The translations under genes and the position numbers were made by a program. A DNA stretch of 64,000 nucleotides from Bacteroidota bacterium (lineage in GTDB: Bacteria; Bacteroidota; Bacteroidia; Chitinophagales; Chitinophagaceae), in contig JAEWKC010000030.1 of assembly GCA_023386235.1 (NCBI GenBank), forward strand, positions 60,837 through 124,836, in the 5' to 3' direction. Position 1 is the stretch's first letter, and every line of letters begins with the position of its first letter. Below the pieces are notes generated by a model. The model did no database searches and had not been told where the DNA came from. It was given only the letters and a program-made list of their open reading frames with translations. Shown piece after piece: positions 1-8,000 of the stretch.

Positions 1-1
1 C

Positions 2-979
2 CCAAGCGACCCTAAAGGTGTTTTGAAAATTGGTGTATCGCAAAATTTTGTTTGGCCGGGCTTATACAAAGCCCGTAGGCAATATTTTGAAGAGCAGTTG
101 AAATATTACGAAATGAACAAAGCTATGCTTGATGCCGTAATACGCAAGGAAGTAAACAATGCCTATTATCAACTTTGGTATTTACAGGATATAAGCACAT
201 TATACCAAAGGTTGGATACTATGTATTCTTCAATGTATAAAGCTGCCGACCTTATGGTAAAGACGGGTGAAGCAGCGGGTCTTGACAGAATATCCGCCGA
301 AGTAAAAATGAAAGAGCTAAAAGCGCAATTGCAGCAAAATAAAAAGAACATAACCCTGCAACAACAACAGCTAAGTATGCTGCTTAATACAGATACAATG
401 TATCTGCCGCTTACCAAGCCTTTGGAAAAATTATCGTACACTGTTTCTATGGCAGAAGGCCAGCACCCTTCTTTGGCCTTGCAACAGCAAAATATCAACA
501 TTGCCAATGCAAATATCAGTGTACAGCAAAACACCAATAAGCCAGAGTTTTCAGGTCGTCTATTTTCGCAGAGATTATATGGTGCAAAAGACCCCTATAC
601 AGGGTTTTCGGTTACAGCAGCTTTTCCTCTTTTTGGCAAAGCAGCATACCGTAGCAAAGTATTGGCTGCAAAAGCAGAAGTAGAAATGCAGCAACAACAA
701 TTATCTTATCAGCAATTACAGTTTAATACCCAGCGGAATAATGCCGTTGTAGAAATTGAGCGGGCAAATGAAATGTTGCTTTTTTATGAAAATTCGGGGC
801 TAAAGCAATCCGAAGAAATCATAAAAGCTGCTTTACTAAGTTATCAGGCAGGCGAAATCAGCTTTGCAGAAATGTCGCAGTTTTTTACCCAAGCCATTGA
901 TATTAAGAAAAACTATTTACAGGCATTAAACGAATACAACCAATCAGTCATTCAGTACAAATATTATCTCAATCAATAA
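2..979 (+). CDS. TolC/CzcC-family outer-membrane efflux protein (5' end outside window)
   Basis: Outer-membrane channel of an RND-type metal efflux pump. The reading frame is open from base 2 and runs into the window edge, so the true N-terminus lies upstream; the first TTG at 23 is not a convincing start. About 325 residues are visible, against a usual 400 or more. The sequence is rich in long amphipathic helices with many Gln residues and coiled-coil character, and shows the internal repeat pattern of TolC proteins, including an F-P-L-F-G-K stretch like the one that opens a beta-strand pair. The next gene, a membrane-fusion protein, starts 9 bases after its stop, so the two are clearly one operon. 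The inner-membrane CzcA pump is not in the window and probably lies upstream. The CzcC assignment rests on context and general character. Confidence 0.85.
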   Translation, partial: PSDPKGVLKIGVSQNFVWPGLYKARRQYFEEQLKYYEMNKAMLDAVIRKEVNNAYYQLWYLQDISTLYQRLDTMYSSMYKAADLMVKTGEAAGLDRISAEVKMKELKAQLQQNKKNITLQQQQLSMLLNTDTMYLPLTKPLEKLSYTVSMAEGQHPSLALQQQNINIANANISVQQNTNKPEFSGRLFSQRLYGAKDPYTGFSVTAAFPLFGKAAYRSKVLAAKAEVEMQQQQLSYQQLQFNTQRNNAVVEIERANEMLLFYENSGLKQSEEIIKAALLSYQAGEISFAEMSQFFTQAIDIKKNYLQALNEYNQSVIQYKYYLNQ

Positions 980-988
980 AATAAAAAA

Positions 989-2248
989 ATGAAATATTAT
1001 TTTTTAATTCTTCAATTAATAATCGGTGTATGCTTGTTTTCAAGCTGCAAGAATAATTCCGAAAACCCGGAAACAAAAACTGAAGCAGCGGAAGAAGCGC
1101 ATAATGAACACGAAAACGAAAATGTGGTTTCGCTTTCTACAGAACAAATTAAAACCATTGGAATTGAATTAGGAAGTATAGAAAGTAAAGAACTTACCAA
1201 TGCCGTAAAGGTAAACGGAATGCTTACCGTGCCTAATCAAAACAAAGCATTTGTAACACCGGCTTATAGTGGTGTTGTAAAATCATTGAATGTGCAGCCG
1301 GGAAACTTTGTTTCAAAAGGTCAAACTATTGCCACTATTACCAATCCCGATTTAATACAGATGCAACAGCAATTACAGCAAGTGAATGCTCAAATAAAAT
1401 TGGCTGAAATAGAAGTTAATCGCCAAAAGCAATTGGTTGAAGGCAATGCTGCACCACTTAAAAGGCTGCAACAAGCCCAAACGGAATTGGCTACATTAAG
1501 AAGCCAGCGTTCAGGTTTGCAAAAGCAATTGGGAAGCATAGGGGCTTCGCAAAATTATTCTTCATTATTAGCAGTTAGAGCGCCTATTAGCGGAACCATA
1601 AGCAAAGTAATTGCTCAAATAGGGAGTAATGTAGATATGGCTTCACCTATTGCGGAAATCGTAAGCAATGCACAACTGCATTTAGATATTTATGTGTATG
1701 AAAAAGACTTGCCAAAAGTTAAAGCAGGACAAACCATACACTTCACGCTAACTAATAATCCGGGTGTAGAATACGATGCACAAATCTATTCCATAGGTTC
1801 TGCATTTGAAGGAGATAGCAAAACCATTCCTGTACACGCCAGAGTTACGGGCAATAAGTATGGATTGATAGATGGAATGAGCGTTACCGCAATGATTAGT
1901 TTAGATCGAAATATAGGCGCAGCCGTTCCCAACGATGCAATTGTAAATAATAAAGGTCAGGATTATATTTTTATTGTTACAGATAGGAATTCGGAAGATG
2001 AACACAAAAGCGAAAATCCAAACGAAAAAGAAGACACGCATAACCACAAGGAAGCCGATAAGCCGAAAAGTATAGTTGATGAAATCACTTTTGAGCGTAT
2101 CCCAATAGCCAAGGGAACTTCTGATTTGGGTTATACGCAAATTACTGCATTAAAGGAAATTCCACAGGGTGCAAAAATCGTAACTAAGAATGCTTTTTTC
2201 GTAATGGCAAAAATTGTTAACGCAGGCGAAGGGGAACACGGACACTAA
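989..2248 (+). CDS. Efflux RND periplasmic adaptor (CzcB/HlyD-like lipoprotein)
   Basis: Periplasmic membrane-fusion protein linking an inner-membrane RND pump to the TolC channel. The N-terminus is a lipoprotein signal with a lipobox-like L-F-S-S-C ending at Cys20. A biotinyl/lipoyl-like hairpin follows around residues 90-210, with a long Gln-rich coiled coil (about 115-180) and a P-G-N-F-V-S-K-G-Q motif typical of HlyD-like adaptors. A His/Asp/Glu-rich insert near residues 330-360 and a C-terminal G-E-G-E-H-G-H tail suggest divalent-metal binding (Zn, Co, Cd or Ni), which is inference. It lies 9 bases after the TolC-like gene and 14 bases before a methyltransferase-like gene, so it is mid-operon. 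Confidence 0.9.
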   Translation: MKYYFLILQLIIGVCLFSSCKNNSENPETKTEAAEEAHNEHENENVVSLSTEQIKTIGIELGSIESKELTNAVKVNGMLTVPNQNKAFVTPAYSGVVKSLNVQPGNFVSKGQTIATITNPDLIQMQQQLQQVNAQIKLAEIEVNRQKQLVEGNAAPLKRLQQAQTELATLRSQRSGLQKQLGSIGASQNYSSLLAVRAPISGTISKVIAQIGSNVDMASPIAEIVSNAQLHLDIYVYEKDLPKVKAGQTIHFTLTNNPGVEYDAQIYSIGSAFEGDSKTIPVHARVTGNKYGLIDGMSVTAMISLDRNIGAAVPNDAIVNNKGQDYIFIVTDRNSEDEHKSENPNEKEDTHNHKEADKPKSIVDEITFERIPIAKGTSDLGYTQITALKEIPQGAKIVTKNAFFVMAKIVNAGEGEHGH

Positions 2249-2262
2249 AAATTGCATAAATT

Positions 2263-2859
2263 ATGAATGATTTCTTAAAATATTATCTGCCTATTTTCTA
2301 TATCCTTGTATTGCTTTTTGCATTTGTAATACCCTCATACCGTACATACAAAAGCACAGGTATTAACCCAATTACTTTCGGCAAAGAACCCAATGCACAC
2401 AACTATATTGGCAATGTAATGAAAGTATTATTAGCAGCATTGTTTGTTGTAATACTAATGTACAGCTTTGGAAATGTTTATCAATTTACTATCCCGATAC
2501 CTTATTTACAAAACCTAAATATTCGTTGGGCGGCGATAGTTCTAATCCACATTTCTTTAATATGGATAATCATTGCGCAAGTGCAAATGAGCAATAGTTG
2601 GCGCATTGGTATTGATGAACAAAACAAAACGGATTTAATAACCAAAGGGCTGTTTTCTATTAGCAGAAATCCTATTTTTTTGGGAATGATTATTTGTGTG
2701 GCAGGATTATTTCTTGTTATTCCCAATGCCATTTCCCTTTGCATTTTGGTTACTACCTATATTGTTATACACATACAAATAAGGTTAGAAGAAGAATTTC
2801 TGAAAAAACAACACGGTGAGCAATACATTTCCTATCAATCTAAAACAAGAAGATTATAA
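2263..2859 (+). CDS. Isoprenylcysteine carboxyl methyltransferase (ICMT)-like membrane protein
   Basis: Small polytopic membrane protein of the ICMT/PEMT-like methyltransferase fold, about four to five membrane helices. The C-terminal half holds the family signature: a S-R-N-P-I-F-L-G stretch (about residue 130) followed by R-L-E-E-E-F-L and a G-E-Q-Y-x-x-Y motif near the end, which in the family bind S-adenosylmethionine and the substrate carboxylate. Bacteria do not prenylate proteins in the eukaryotic way, so the substrate is unknown. It sits between the metal adaptor and the P-type ATPase, and its stop shares one base with the ATPase start (TAATG), so translation is likely coupled. The context implies a role in metal resistance, but the sequence does not show what it methylates. 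Confidence 0.8.
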   Translation: MNDFLKYYLPIFYILVLLFAFVIPSYRTYKSTGINPITFGKEPNAHNYIGNVMKVLLAALFVVILMYSFGNVYQFTIPIPYLQNLNIRWAAIVLIHISLIWIIIAQVQMSNSWRIGIDEQNKTDLITKGLFSISRNPIFLGMIICVAGLFLVIPNAISLCILVTTYIVIHIQIRLEEEFLKKQHGEQYISYQSKTRRL

Positions 2860-4991
2860 TGAGTACAGAACACAAACATATCTACGATGCCCACGGCAAG
2901 CAAATTTGCTGTTCGCCGCAGGAAGAAAAAATAAATGAAAAAGCCGATGAAAATTTGGTGCAGCAGGAAGGTGCCAAAGCATTACCCGTTATCGAAGAAA
3001 AAACAAGAGAGCGCCATTTCAAAGGCGATGGTCATTTCCACGGTACAAGGTTCAAAGAAGAATTAGACCACGACCACAGCACAGAGCATTCAGACGACGA
3101 TGGGCACGTCCACAGCCACGACGCAAACAGGTCCAGTTTTCAAATGTTCCTGCCGGCTATCATTTCATTTGCATTGTTGATGATAGCTATTTCATTTGAT
3201 AATTGGTTTCCTCAAAGTTGGTTTGCAGGTTGGCTGCGCATAGCGTGGTACATAGCAGCCTATGCCCCTGTTGGGCTACCTGTTATTAAGGATGCACTTA
3301 AAAGCATTGCAAAGGGTGAGTTCTTTTCAGAATTTTTATTGATGAGCATTGCCACCATTGGCGCATTTGCCATTGGTGAATACCCCGAAGGAGTGGCAGT
3401 AATGTTGTTCTATGCAGTAGGTGAAATATTCCAAACTTTGGCTGTAAAAAGAGCCAAAGGAAATATCAGCAAACTCTTAGACCAGCGTCCCGATGAAGTA
3501 ACCATTTTAGAAAACAACCAACCTAAGACTATTAAGGCGGCACAAGCAGCAATCGGCAGTATTATTCAATTAAAGCCAGGCGAAAAATTAGCTTTGGATG
3601 GAGAATTGATTTCTGAAACAGCTTCGTTCAATACTGCTGCACTTACAGGCGAAAGCAAGCCCGACACCAAACAAAAAGGCGATACGGTTTTGGCAGGTAT
3701 GATTAATTTGAACACAGTTGCACAAGTAAAAGTAAACACAGCTTATACAGATAGCAAGCTTTCCAGGATTTTAGAATTGGTACAAAATGCCACGGCACAA
3801 AAAGCACCTACCGAATTATTCATTCGCAAGTTTGCAAAAGTGTACACACCTATTGTTGTGTTTGCGGCATTAGCTATTTGTTTGCTTCCTTATTTCTTTG
3901 TTGAAACTTATGTGTTTCGGGATTGGCTTTATAGGGCATTAATATTCCTTGTTATCAGTTGTCCTTGTGCATTGGTCATTAGCATTCCGTTGGGTTATTT
4001 TGGCGGCATTGGTGCAGCCAGCCGCAATGGTATTTTGTTCAAAGGGAGTAATTTTTTAGATGCGCTTGCGAATGTTCAAAATGTGGTAATGGACAAAACA
4101 GGCACTATGACCGAAGGCGTTTTTAAAGTGCAGGAAGCAAATATTAAAGATGGCTTCAACAAAGATGAAATAATGCAGATGGTAAATGCATTGGAAAGCA
4201 AATCCACACACCCGGTTGCAACAGCCATTCATAATTATGTCGGCGAAATCAACCATAGTATTGCCTTAGAAAATGTAGAAGAAATTGCAGGGCACGGTCT
4301 TAAAGCTACTATCAATGGCAAAGAATTATTGGTAGGCAATTTCAAATTATTAGACAAGGAAAATATCCAATACGATATTGACCCTTCCACTATTGTTTAT
4401 ACACTCATTGCCATAGCGTATGATAGGAAATTTGCAGGTTATCTCACCATTGCAGACAGCATAAAAGCAGATGCACAAACTACAATTGATAAACTAAAAA
4501 CATTGGGTGTAAATACAACAATGTTAAGCGGCGATAAATCAACTGTAGTAAATGATGTAGCCAGCAAGTTGGGTATTCAAAGTGCCTTTGGCGATTTATT
4601 GCCCGAAGACAAAGTGAATAAAGTAAAGGAAATAAAAGCCAAAAACGAGACCGTCGCATTCGTAGGCGATGGCGTGAACGATGCGCCAGTAGTAGCCCTA
4701 AGCGATGTAGGCATTGCAATGGGTGGTTTAGGCAGCGATGCCACCATAGAAACCGCCGATGTGGTAATACAAGATGATATGCCAAGTAAAATTCCAATGG
4801 CAATCAATATCGGAAAGCAAACCAGGAAAATTGTTTGGCAAAACATAACCCTTGCATTTGTAGTAAAAGCCGTGGTGCTTGTATTAGGCGCAGGTGGTTT
4901 AGCCACAATGTGGGAAGCCGTATTTGCAGATGTAGGCGTAGCTTTATTGGCAATCCTCAATGCTGTACGAATACAGAAGATGAAGTTTTAA
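2859..4991 (+). CDS. Heavy-metal P1B-type ATPase (CadA/ZntA-like)
   Basis: ATP-driven exporter of a soft or borderline divalent metal, probably Zn/Cd. It carries T-G-E-S (263-266, actuator), C-P-C (368-370, membrane metal site), D-K-T-G-T (phosphorylated Asp412), the T-H-P motif of the nucleotide domain and G-D-G-V-N-D-A-P (from 603). The CPC motif with a late membrane D-V-G-V points to the Zn/Cd group rather than Cu. The N-terminus lacks a normal heavy-metal-associated CxxC domain; instead it has a Cys-Cys pair near residue 20 and a long His/Asp-rich segment (about 50-90), a plausible replacement metal sensor. The start codon overlaps the previous stop by one base. A good terminator follows at once, making this the last gene of the efflux operon. 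Confidence 0.93.
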   Translation: MSTEHKHIYDAHGKQICCSPQEEKINEKADENLVQQEGAKALPVIEEKTRERHFKGDGHFHGTRFKEELDHDHSTEHSDDDGHVHSHDANRSSFQMFLPAIISFALLMIAISFDNWFPQSWFAGWLRIAWYIAAYAPVGLPVIKDALKSIAKGEFFSEFLLMSIATIGAFAIGEYPEGVAVMLFYAVGEIFQTLAVKRAKGNISKLLDQRPDEVTILENNQPKTIKAAQAAIGSIIQLKPGEKLALDGELISETASFNTAALTGESKPDTKQKGDTVLAGMINLNTVAQVKVNTAYTDSKLSRILELVQNATAQKAPTELFIRKFAKVYTPIVVFAALAICLLPYFFVETYVFRDWLYRALIFLVISCPCALVISIPLGYFGGIGAASRNGILFKGSNFLDALANVQNVVMDKTGTMTEGVFKVQEANIKDGFNKDEIMQMVNALESKSTHPVATAIHNYVGEINHSIALENVEEIAGHGLKATINGKELLVGNFKLLDKENIQYDIDPSTIVYTLIAIAYDRKFAGYLTIADSIKADAQTTIDKLKTLGVNTTMLSGDKSTVVNDVASKLGIQSAFGDLLPEDKVNKVKEIKAKNETVAFVGDGVNDAPVVALSDVGIAMGGLGSDATIETADVVIQDDMPSKIPMAINIGKQTRKIVWQNITLAFVVKAVVLVLGAGGLATMWEAVFADVGVALLAILNAVRIQKMKF

Positions 4992-5002
4992 AAAAAATAT
5001 AA

Positions 5003-5027
5003 AAGCCGCAGAAATGCGGTTTTTTTG
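5003..5027 (+). terminator. Rho-independent terminator of the metal-efflux operon
   Basis: A CCGCA stem (5006-5010), a GAAA tetraloop and TGCGG (5015-5019), followed by a run of seven T. It lies 12 bases after the ATPase stop codon. The A-run before the stem and T-run after it also let the stem extend as A-T pairs. Confidence 0.85.
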
Positions 5028-5414
5028 TTATGGGCTTGCCCGCCTTTGGCGTGTCGGGCTATCCGCTACAAGTCCGCCACAAGGCAAACGCACAAACCTT
5101 CAGCGGGCTTTCCGCTGCTATCCCTAAGCCGATAAATACAGCCCACGCACAAAAAACACGGCTTTAGCCAGGCGATGCCTGCCTTCTATGGCATTGCCGC
5201 CGTTTACAACTGTCATACTCTTTGCAAGCTATGCCCAGCCTACGCTTTTAGCACATTGCCTTGCCAATTCACGAAGTGAATCGCCGACACAAAAAATATC
5301 AACAAAATTGGCGTCGGCAAAGAGCTAAGCTACCGCACAAGCATAGCAGCAAAGAGCCGCTTCGTTCCAACCACCACCACCACTTCGCTTATGCCAGTAT
5401 GTAAAACGGCGGAA

Positions 5415-5518
5415 GCTACTTAAACATAATGTTGCCTTATAGTACTTTTTAGCCACGCTTATAGGCGACTATGCCAACACAAAAAAAATGTCCTATAAGA
5501 ACATTATGTTAAGTATCC
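5415..5518. repeat. Long imperfect inverted repeat
   Basis: The left arm (5415-5443) contains ACATAATGTT and CTTATAG; the right arm (5491-5518) reads as its reverse complement with a few single-base gaps. The arms pair over about 27 positions around a loop of about 47 bases. The ACATAATGTT core is itself a perfect palindrome, and the right arm holds the equivalent AACATTATGTT. This could form a hairpin in single-stranded DNA or RNA. Function unknown. Confidence 0.75.
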
Positions 5519-5533
5519 AATGCCATAGCCTCA

Positions 5534-5582
5534 CCCTGAAAAATATCCCTACACACAATTGGCTTTGCTGATATTTTCAGGG
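5534..5582. repeat. Inverted repeat with 13-14 bp arms
   Basis: CCCTGAAAAATATC (5534-5547) faces GATATTTTCAGGG (5570-5582), complementary apart from one extra A in the left arm, around a 22-base loop. It lies 15 bases after the previous inverted repeat and is not followed by a T-run, so it does not look like a simple terminator. Confidence 0.7.
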
Positions 5583-6257
5583 CTCGGAAGCCGTGTTTTT
5601 TCCCCTCGCTTCACCCACGCACCCCACCCACCCATTTTCAGCGGTGCAGAAAAATAAAAAGCATATTTTGTTTATCGGCTATGCGCTACGGCAGGATGCA
5701 GGCAGCTTGCTTCATTCCGTTTCGGCGTTCCGTTGCGTCCTCGCTCCTCGTCCTCACTTCACTTTCCTACACTACATTCTGCTGCGCTTATCCTGCACCA
5801 GCCTTTGAGCGCCACACTGCAAGAGTGGTTCTTTCTTTCGGCAAAACGGAGCTATACAATTTCATTACGCTGCACGGGCTTTAAGCTTCCACTCAATGCA
5901 AAGTGTTGTTTAAATATTTTACCACTTTGCTCAACACACAAAAAAGCCCCAGTGCAGCTTCATTCCATACCCAACCATTCCGTTTGCCTCTTTCAATCAC
6001 CACACTTGCACTTGTTCGTTCCTCACAAGAAGCCCACGCTTCAATCCGTTTGTATGCTTTTTATTTTCTGCGAGTTGTTTACCCTGCCTAAATACAATTA
6101 CAATATTCCGTTTGTGCTTCGCTTATTGAAGAATGGCTTTCACAGAAAAAATTAAATACAAATCCAACATTCAATTGATGCTTCGCATAACGAAGAATTG
6201 ATTTTTCAATCAAAATAAAATACGGAAAAAAAAGGTCGCAAAAATAGGCGGCTTGCA

Positions 6258-6275
6258 TCCCGATAGCTATCGGGA
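6258..6275. repeat. Perfect 18-base palindrome
   Basis: TCCCGATAGC followed by TATCGGGA is a perfect self-complementary 18-mer centred on AGCT. It lies just before the long hairpin at 6289-6400. It could be an operator, a cruciform or a repeat-family core; the sequence alone does not decide. Confidence 0.7.
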
Positions 6276-6288
6276 CTACCGCACAATA

Positions 6289-6400
6289 AAAAAGCCAAAA
6301 GACTACGGCATAATGGCAAGGCAATATGGTCGGCTTCGCCGATATTATTTTTTATGCCTTGCCAGCCTTCGGCACTTATTCCGTTTCCTTTTGGCTTTTT
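6289..6400. repeat. Long hairpin element, copy 1 (related to 7311-7416)
   Basis: An imperfect inverted repeat of about 112 bp. The outer arms AAAAAGCCAAAAG and CTTTTGGCTTTTT pair, a bulge follows, then ACGGCATAA pairs imperfectly with TTATTCCGT. GGCAAGGCA pairs with TGCCTTGCC, and an inner arm around a CTTCG loop closes the top. The right arm carries an extra G-A-A-G-G block that makes an asymmetric bulge. Copy 2 has the same plan and the shared words ACTACGGCATAATG and ACTTATTCCGTTTCC, but different outer, middle and inner arms that are still complementary. The gene starting at 6501 follows. Confidence 0.8.
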
Positions 6401-6500
6401 AGCTACGCCGCCATTCTGAAATGCTTTCTTTTTTTCCCTTTTTTCTTTTGAAAAATGGTTTTTCACGAGAGCAGGGAAGTAACCTCTAAAAAATATAACA

Positions 6501-6926
6501 ATGGTTGCCCCAAAAATTCAGCAGTATAGCCCTAAAAATTCTTATGCAGCTTTCACTTTGTTTGCACTTTGCAAAGGCTTAAACAGCGGAAAACCGCTTG
6601 AAAATCCTTGCCCGAATTGCTTTGCTATTTTATGCAGAACTCAAGAAGAATTTGATTTTTACAAGTCCATTATTTACGGTCTTTGGTTTACAAAAGGCTT
6701 TCACCCTTTGTTAGTGGGTTCAGTCATTGAATTTATCCGTATAGGAGATTTTAAAAAATTGGTGTGGGAAACAGCCGAAAGGCTTCGCCCTACATACAAA
6801 GATTTTGCGAATGATGCAGTAAAGGCACGGAATTACGAGCGTTTGCAAAAGCAATATTTAGAAAGAGCCGCTCTAATTGCAGATATGCGCAGGGCTTTAA
6901 TTTACCGCCATTTACGCAGCAAATAA
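6501..6926 (+). CDS. Hypothetical protein, possibly DUF6943-like
   Basis: A 141-residue soluble protein of a type found in Bacteroidota mobile elements; I tentatively link it to DUF6943 from memory. It contains N-P-C-P-N-C-F (about residues 36-42), giving a C-x-x-C pair, and then a mostly helical, Arg/Lys-rich C-terminus (about 95-141). No signal peptide or membrane helix is seen. Its ATG follows the long hairpin copy 1 by 100 bases. It is followed after 30 bases by a 58-codon gene on the same strand, and the pair is bracketed by hairpin copies 1 and 2. The function is not known. Confidence 0.7.
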   Translation: MVAPKIQQYSPKNSYAAFTLFALCKGLNSGKPLENPCPNCFAILCRTQEEFDFYKSIIYGLWFTKGFHPLLVGSVIEFIRIGDFKKLVWETAERLRPTYKDFANDAVKARNYERLQKQYLERAALIADMRRALIYRHLRSK

Positions 6927-6956
6927 TTTCATTTTTCACTTTTAAATATCAATACA

Positions 6957-7133
6957 ATGAACGACAACACAAAGACACTTTTTGAAATGTGGAAGGAAGG
7001 ACTAATAGGAAATTTCGGGTCCTTCCAAACCACACTTTTTGAAGCTTACAAAATTGCCGATTGTGGAAATATGCAACGGCTTGAAGAAGCCTTTCCAAAT
7101 TGGTTCAAAAAAAAGTATCCGCAATCAAATTAA
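6957..7133 (+). CDS. Small hypothetical protein (58 aa)
   Basis: An ATG at 6957 opens a 58-codon frame ending in TAA at 7133. The protein begins M-N-D-N-T-K-T-L-F-E-M-W-K-E-G and ends F-P-N-W-F-K-K-K-Y-P-Q-S-N. It contains a G-N-F-G-S-F-Q-T stretch and an A-Y-K-I-A-D motif, reads as a compact amphipathic helical protein, and has no signal peptide. The composition is protein-like and it sits 30 bases after the preceding gene in the same direction, so the two are probably co-transcribed. I recall similar short proteins from Bacteroidota conjugative elements but cannot name a family. Function unknown. Confidence 0.65.
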   Translation: MNDNTKTLFEMWKEGLIGNFGSFQTTLFEAYKIADCGNMQRLEEAFPNWFKKKYPQSN

Positions 7134-7745
7134 ACACCGAAGCCTTTGCCCTAAACAGTGGCTTTTATTTGCCAAAAGAAACAAGAGAAGTCATTCTTGC
7201 AAAAGGCAGGACAGAAGGCGGACGACCTGAAGCAAACTTCGCTGCCCATAATAAAAATATTCAATGTGCAAAGATACTTCGGCGGGCTAACGCACAAAGC
7301 CAAAAGCAGCCAACCAAAAGACTACGGCATAATGCAGAAAAAATAAGGCTATGCTTCGCAAAAATTAGCCTCATTTTTCTGCACCCTTCGGGACTTATTC
7401 CGTTTCCTTTTGGTTGGACTGCGCCGCCTACGTGAAGAATGCACATAAATTTTTTATTATGAATAAGCAGCTTCGTATTATCAGTCAGCGCCGCCCCGCC
7501 ATTGAGCCTTTCAGCAGCGTTTCTTCCGTTCCTCGTTGTTTCTTTAGTAGGCATTTGCGCCGCCGTCCTGTAGCCTTCCGTTATGGTTCGGTTGTGGTTT
7601 ATCATTTGCCGGGCGGTCTTTTCGCTCATTGTTTGCCGTCAGGCTTTCGTTTTGTATCTGATTTGCCCTTTTAGGGCATTTCATTTACATTTCGTTACTT
7701 GATTTTTTAATTTTGGAAGAAATTCTACCAAAATTGGACAATGAT
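7134..7745. other. Accessory spacer with hairpin copy 2 and no convincing gene
   Basis: About 600 bases. It holds the second long hairpin (7311-7416). Downstream of it, frames on both strands are open: 7414-7674 (+) with an Arg/Phe/Ser-rich translation, and 7261-7629 (-) whose last half translates the hairpin. The minus-strand product shares the peptide P-K-G-N-G-I-S with the frame over hairpin copy 1, because both read the same repeat. I treat both as shadows. The N-terminal half of the minus frame (about 7450-7629) is the only part that could be real coding sequence. Confidence 0.5.
7311..7416. repeat. Long hairpin element, copy 2 (related to 6289-6400)
   Basis: An imperfect inverted repeat of about 106 bp. 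The outer arms CAACCAAAAG and CTTTTGGTTG pair; ACGGCATAA pairs imperfectly with TTATTCCGT, as in copy 1. TGCAGAAAAA pairs with the TTTTTCTGCA arm, and inner AGGCT/AGCCT arms surround a TGCTTCGC loop region. Outer bases differ from copy 1 (AAAAAGCC/GGCTTTTT there, CAACC/GGTTG here) yet stay complementary, and the middle and inner stems also differ while still pairing. The asymmetric bulge (GAAGGG side) is kept. Confidence 0.8.
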
Positions 7746-7913
7746 ATGAACCGTTTCAATATTACAAAATCAGAGAAAGCTCAACCATTCCATTGCGACA
7801 GATGCAATGCTAACAAGGTTTCCAAAACAAAAGTTGAAGTGCTTAATCATAATGAATGGAAGATTATTTGCAATGGTTGTTATGGCTTTCTAATATCAAA
7901 ACAAAAAAAGTAA
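7746..7913 (+). CDS. Small zinc-ribbon-like hypothetical protein
   Basis: About 55 residues from the ATG at 7746. An upstream in-frame TTG at 7713 would add 11 residues, but the ATG is the more natural start. It has two Cys pairs, C-D-R-C (about residue 18) and C-N-G-C (about residue 43), spaced like a small zinc ribbon, with a basic Lys-rich C-terminus. No signal peptide. It could bind DNA, RNA or a partner protein; no specific family is recognised. It stands alone between the hairpin-rich region and a convergent minus-strand gene. Confidence 0.6.
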   Translation: MNRFNITKSEKAQPFHCDRCNANKVSKTKVEVLNHNEWKIICNGCYGFLISKQKK

Positions 7914-7942
7914 AACATTCGTTTTTGCCTTGATGCCCTAAA

Positions 7943-7970
7943 ATAAAAAAGCCCCTGAGAACAGGAGCTA
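7943..7970 (-). terminator. Terminator for the minus-strand gene at 8001-8756
   Basis: On the minus strand AGCTCCTG, a TTCT loop and CAGGGGCT are followed by six T. It lies 31 bases beyond the stop codon of the gene at 8001. One mismatch is present in an otherwise 8-bp stem. Confidence 0.8.
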
Positions 7971-8000
7971 ATTTATTAACTGAAAGAAAGTTCGTTGAGA

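Larger units (their letters stand above)
5028..6500. other. Gene-poor, hairpin-rich accessory region
   Basis: About 1.47 kb with no convincing gene on either strand. The short open frames at 5593-6155 (+) and 6206-6466 (-) overlap inverted repeats and have low-complexity, Phe/Ser/His-rich translations. Instead there is a string of palindromes: 5415-5518, 5534-5582, a nested hairpin at 6172-6204 (TCAATT outer arms, CTTCG/CGAAG inner arms), an 18-base perfect palindrome at 6258-6275 and a long hairpin at 6289-6400. Small GC-rich palindromes also occur between 5090 and 5220. Such dense secondary structure without genes is common in mobile-element backbones (transfer origins, replication or recombination sites), but nothing here identifies which. 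Confidence 0.6.

Noticed and set aside
5593..6155. Overlapping plus-strand open frames in the gene-poor region
   Set aside because: Several overlapping frames with Phe/Ser/His-rich, low-complexity translations and no signal or domain; they run through inverted repeats.
6206..6466. Minus-strand frame over hairpin copy 1
   Set aside because: Its distinctive part is just a translation of the hairpin, and the same peptide pattern appears over copy 2.
6289..7416. Integron attC sites
   Set aside because: The folded shape and the flanking of a gene pair recall attC, but the GTTRRRY core and an integrase are not seen.
7261..7629. Minus-strand frame of about 122 codons over hairpin copy 2
   Set aside because: Half of it reads the repeat; only the first 60 codons could be coding, without supporting evidence.
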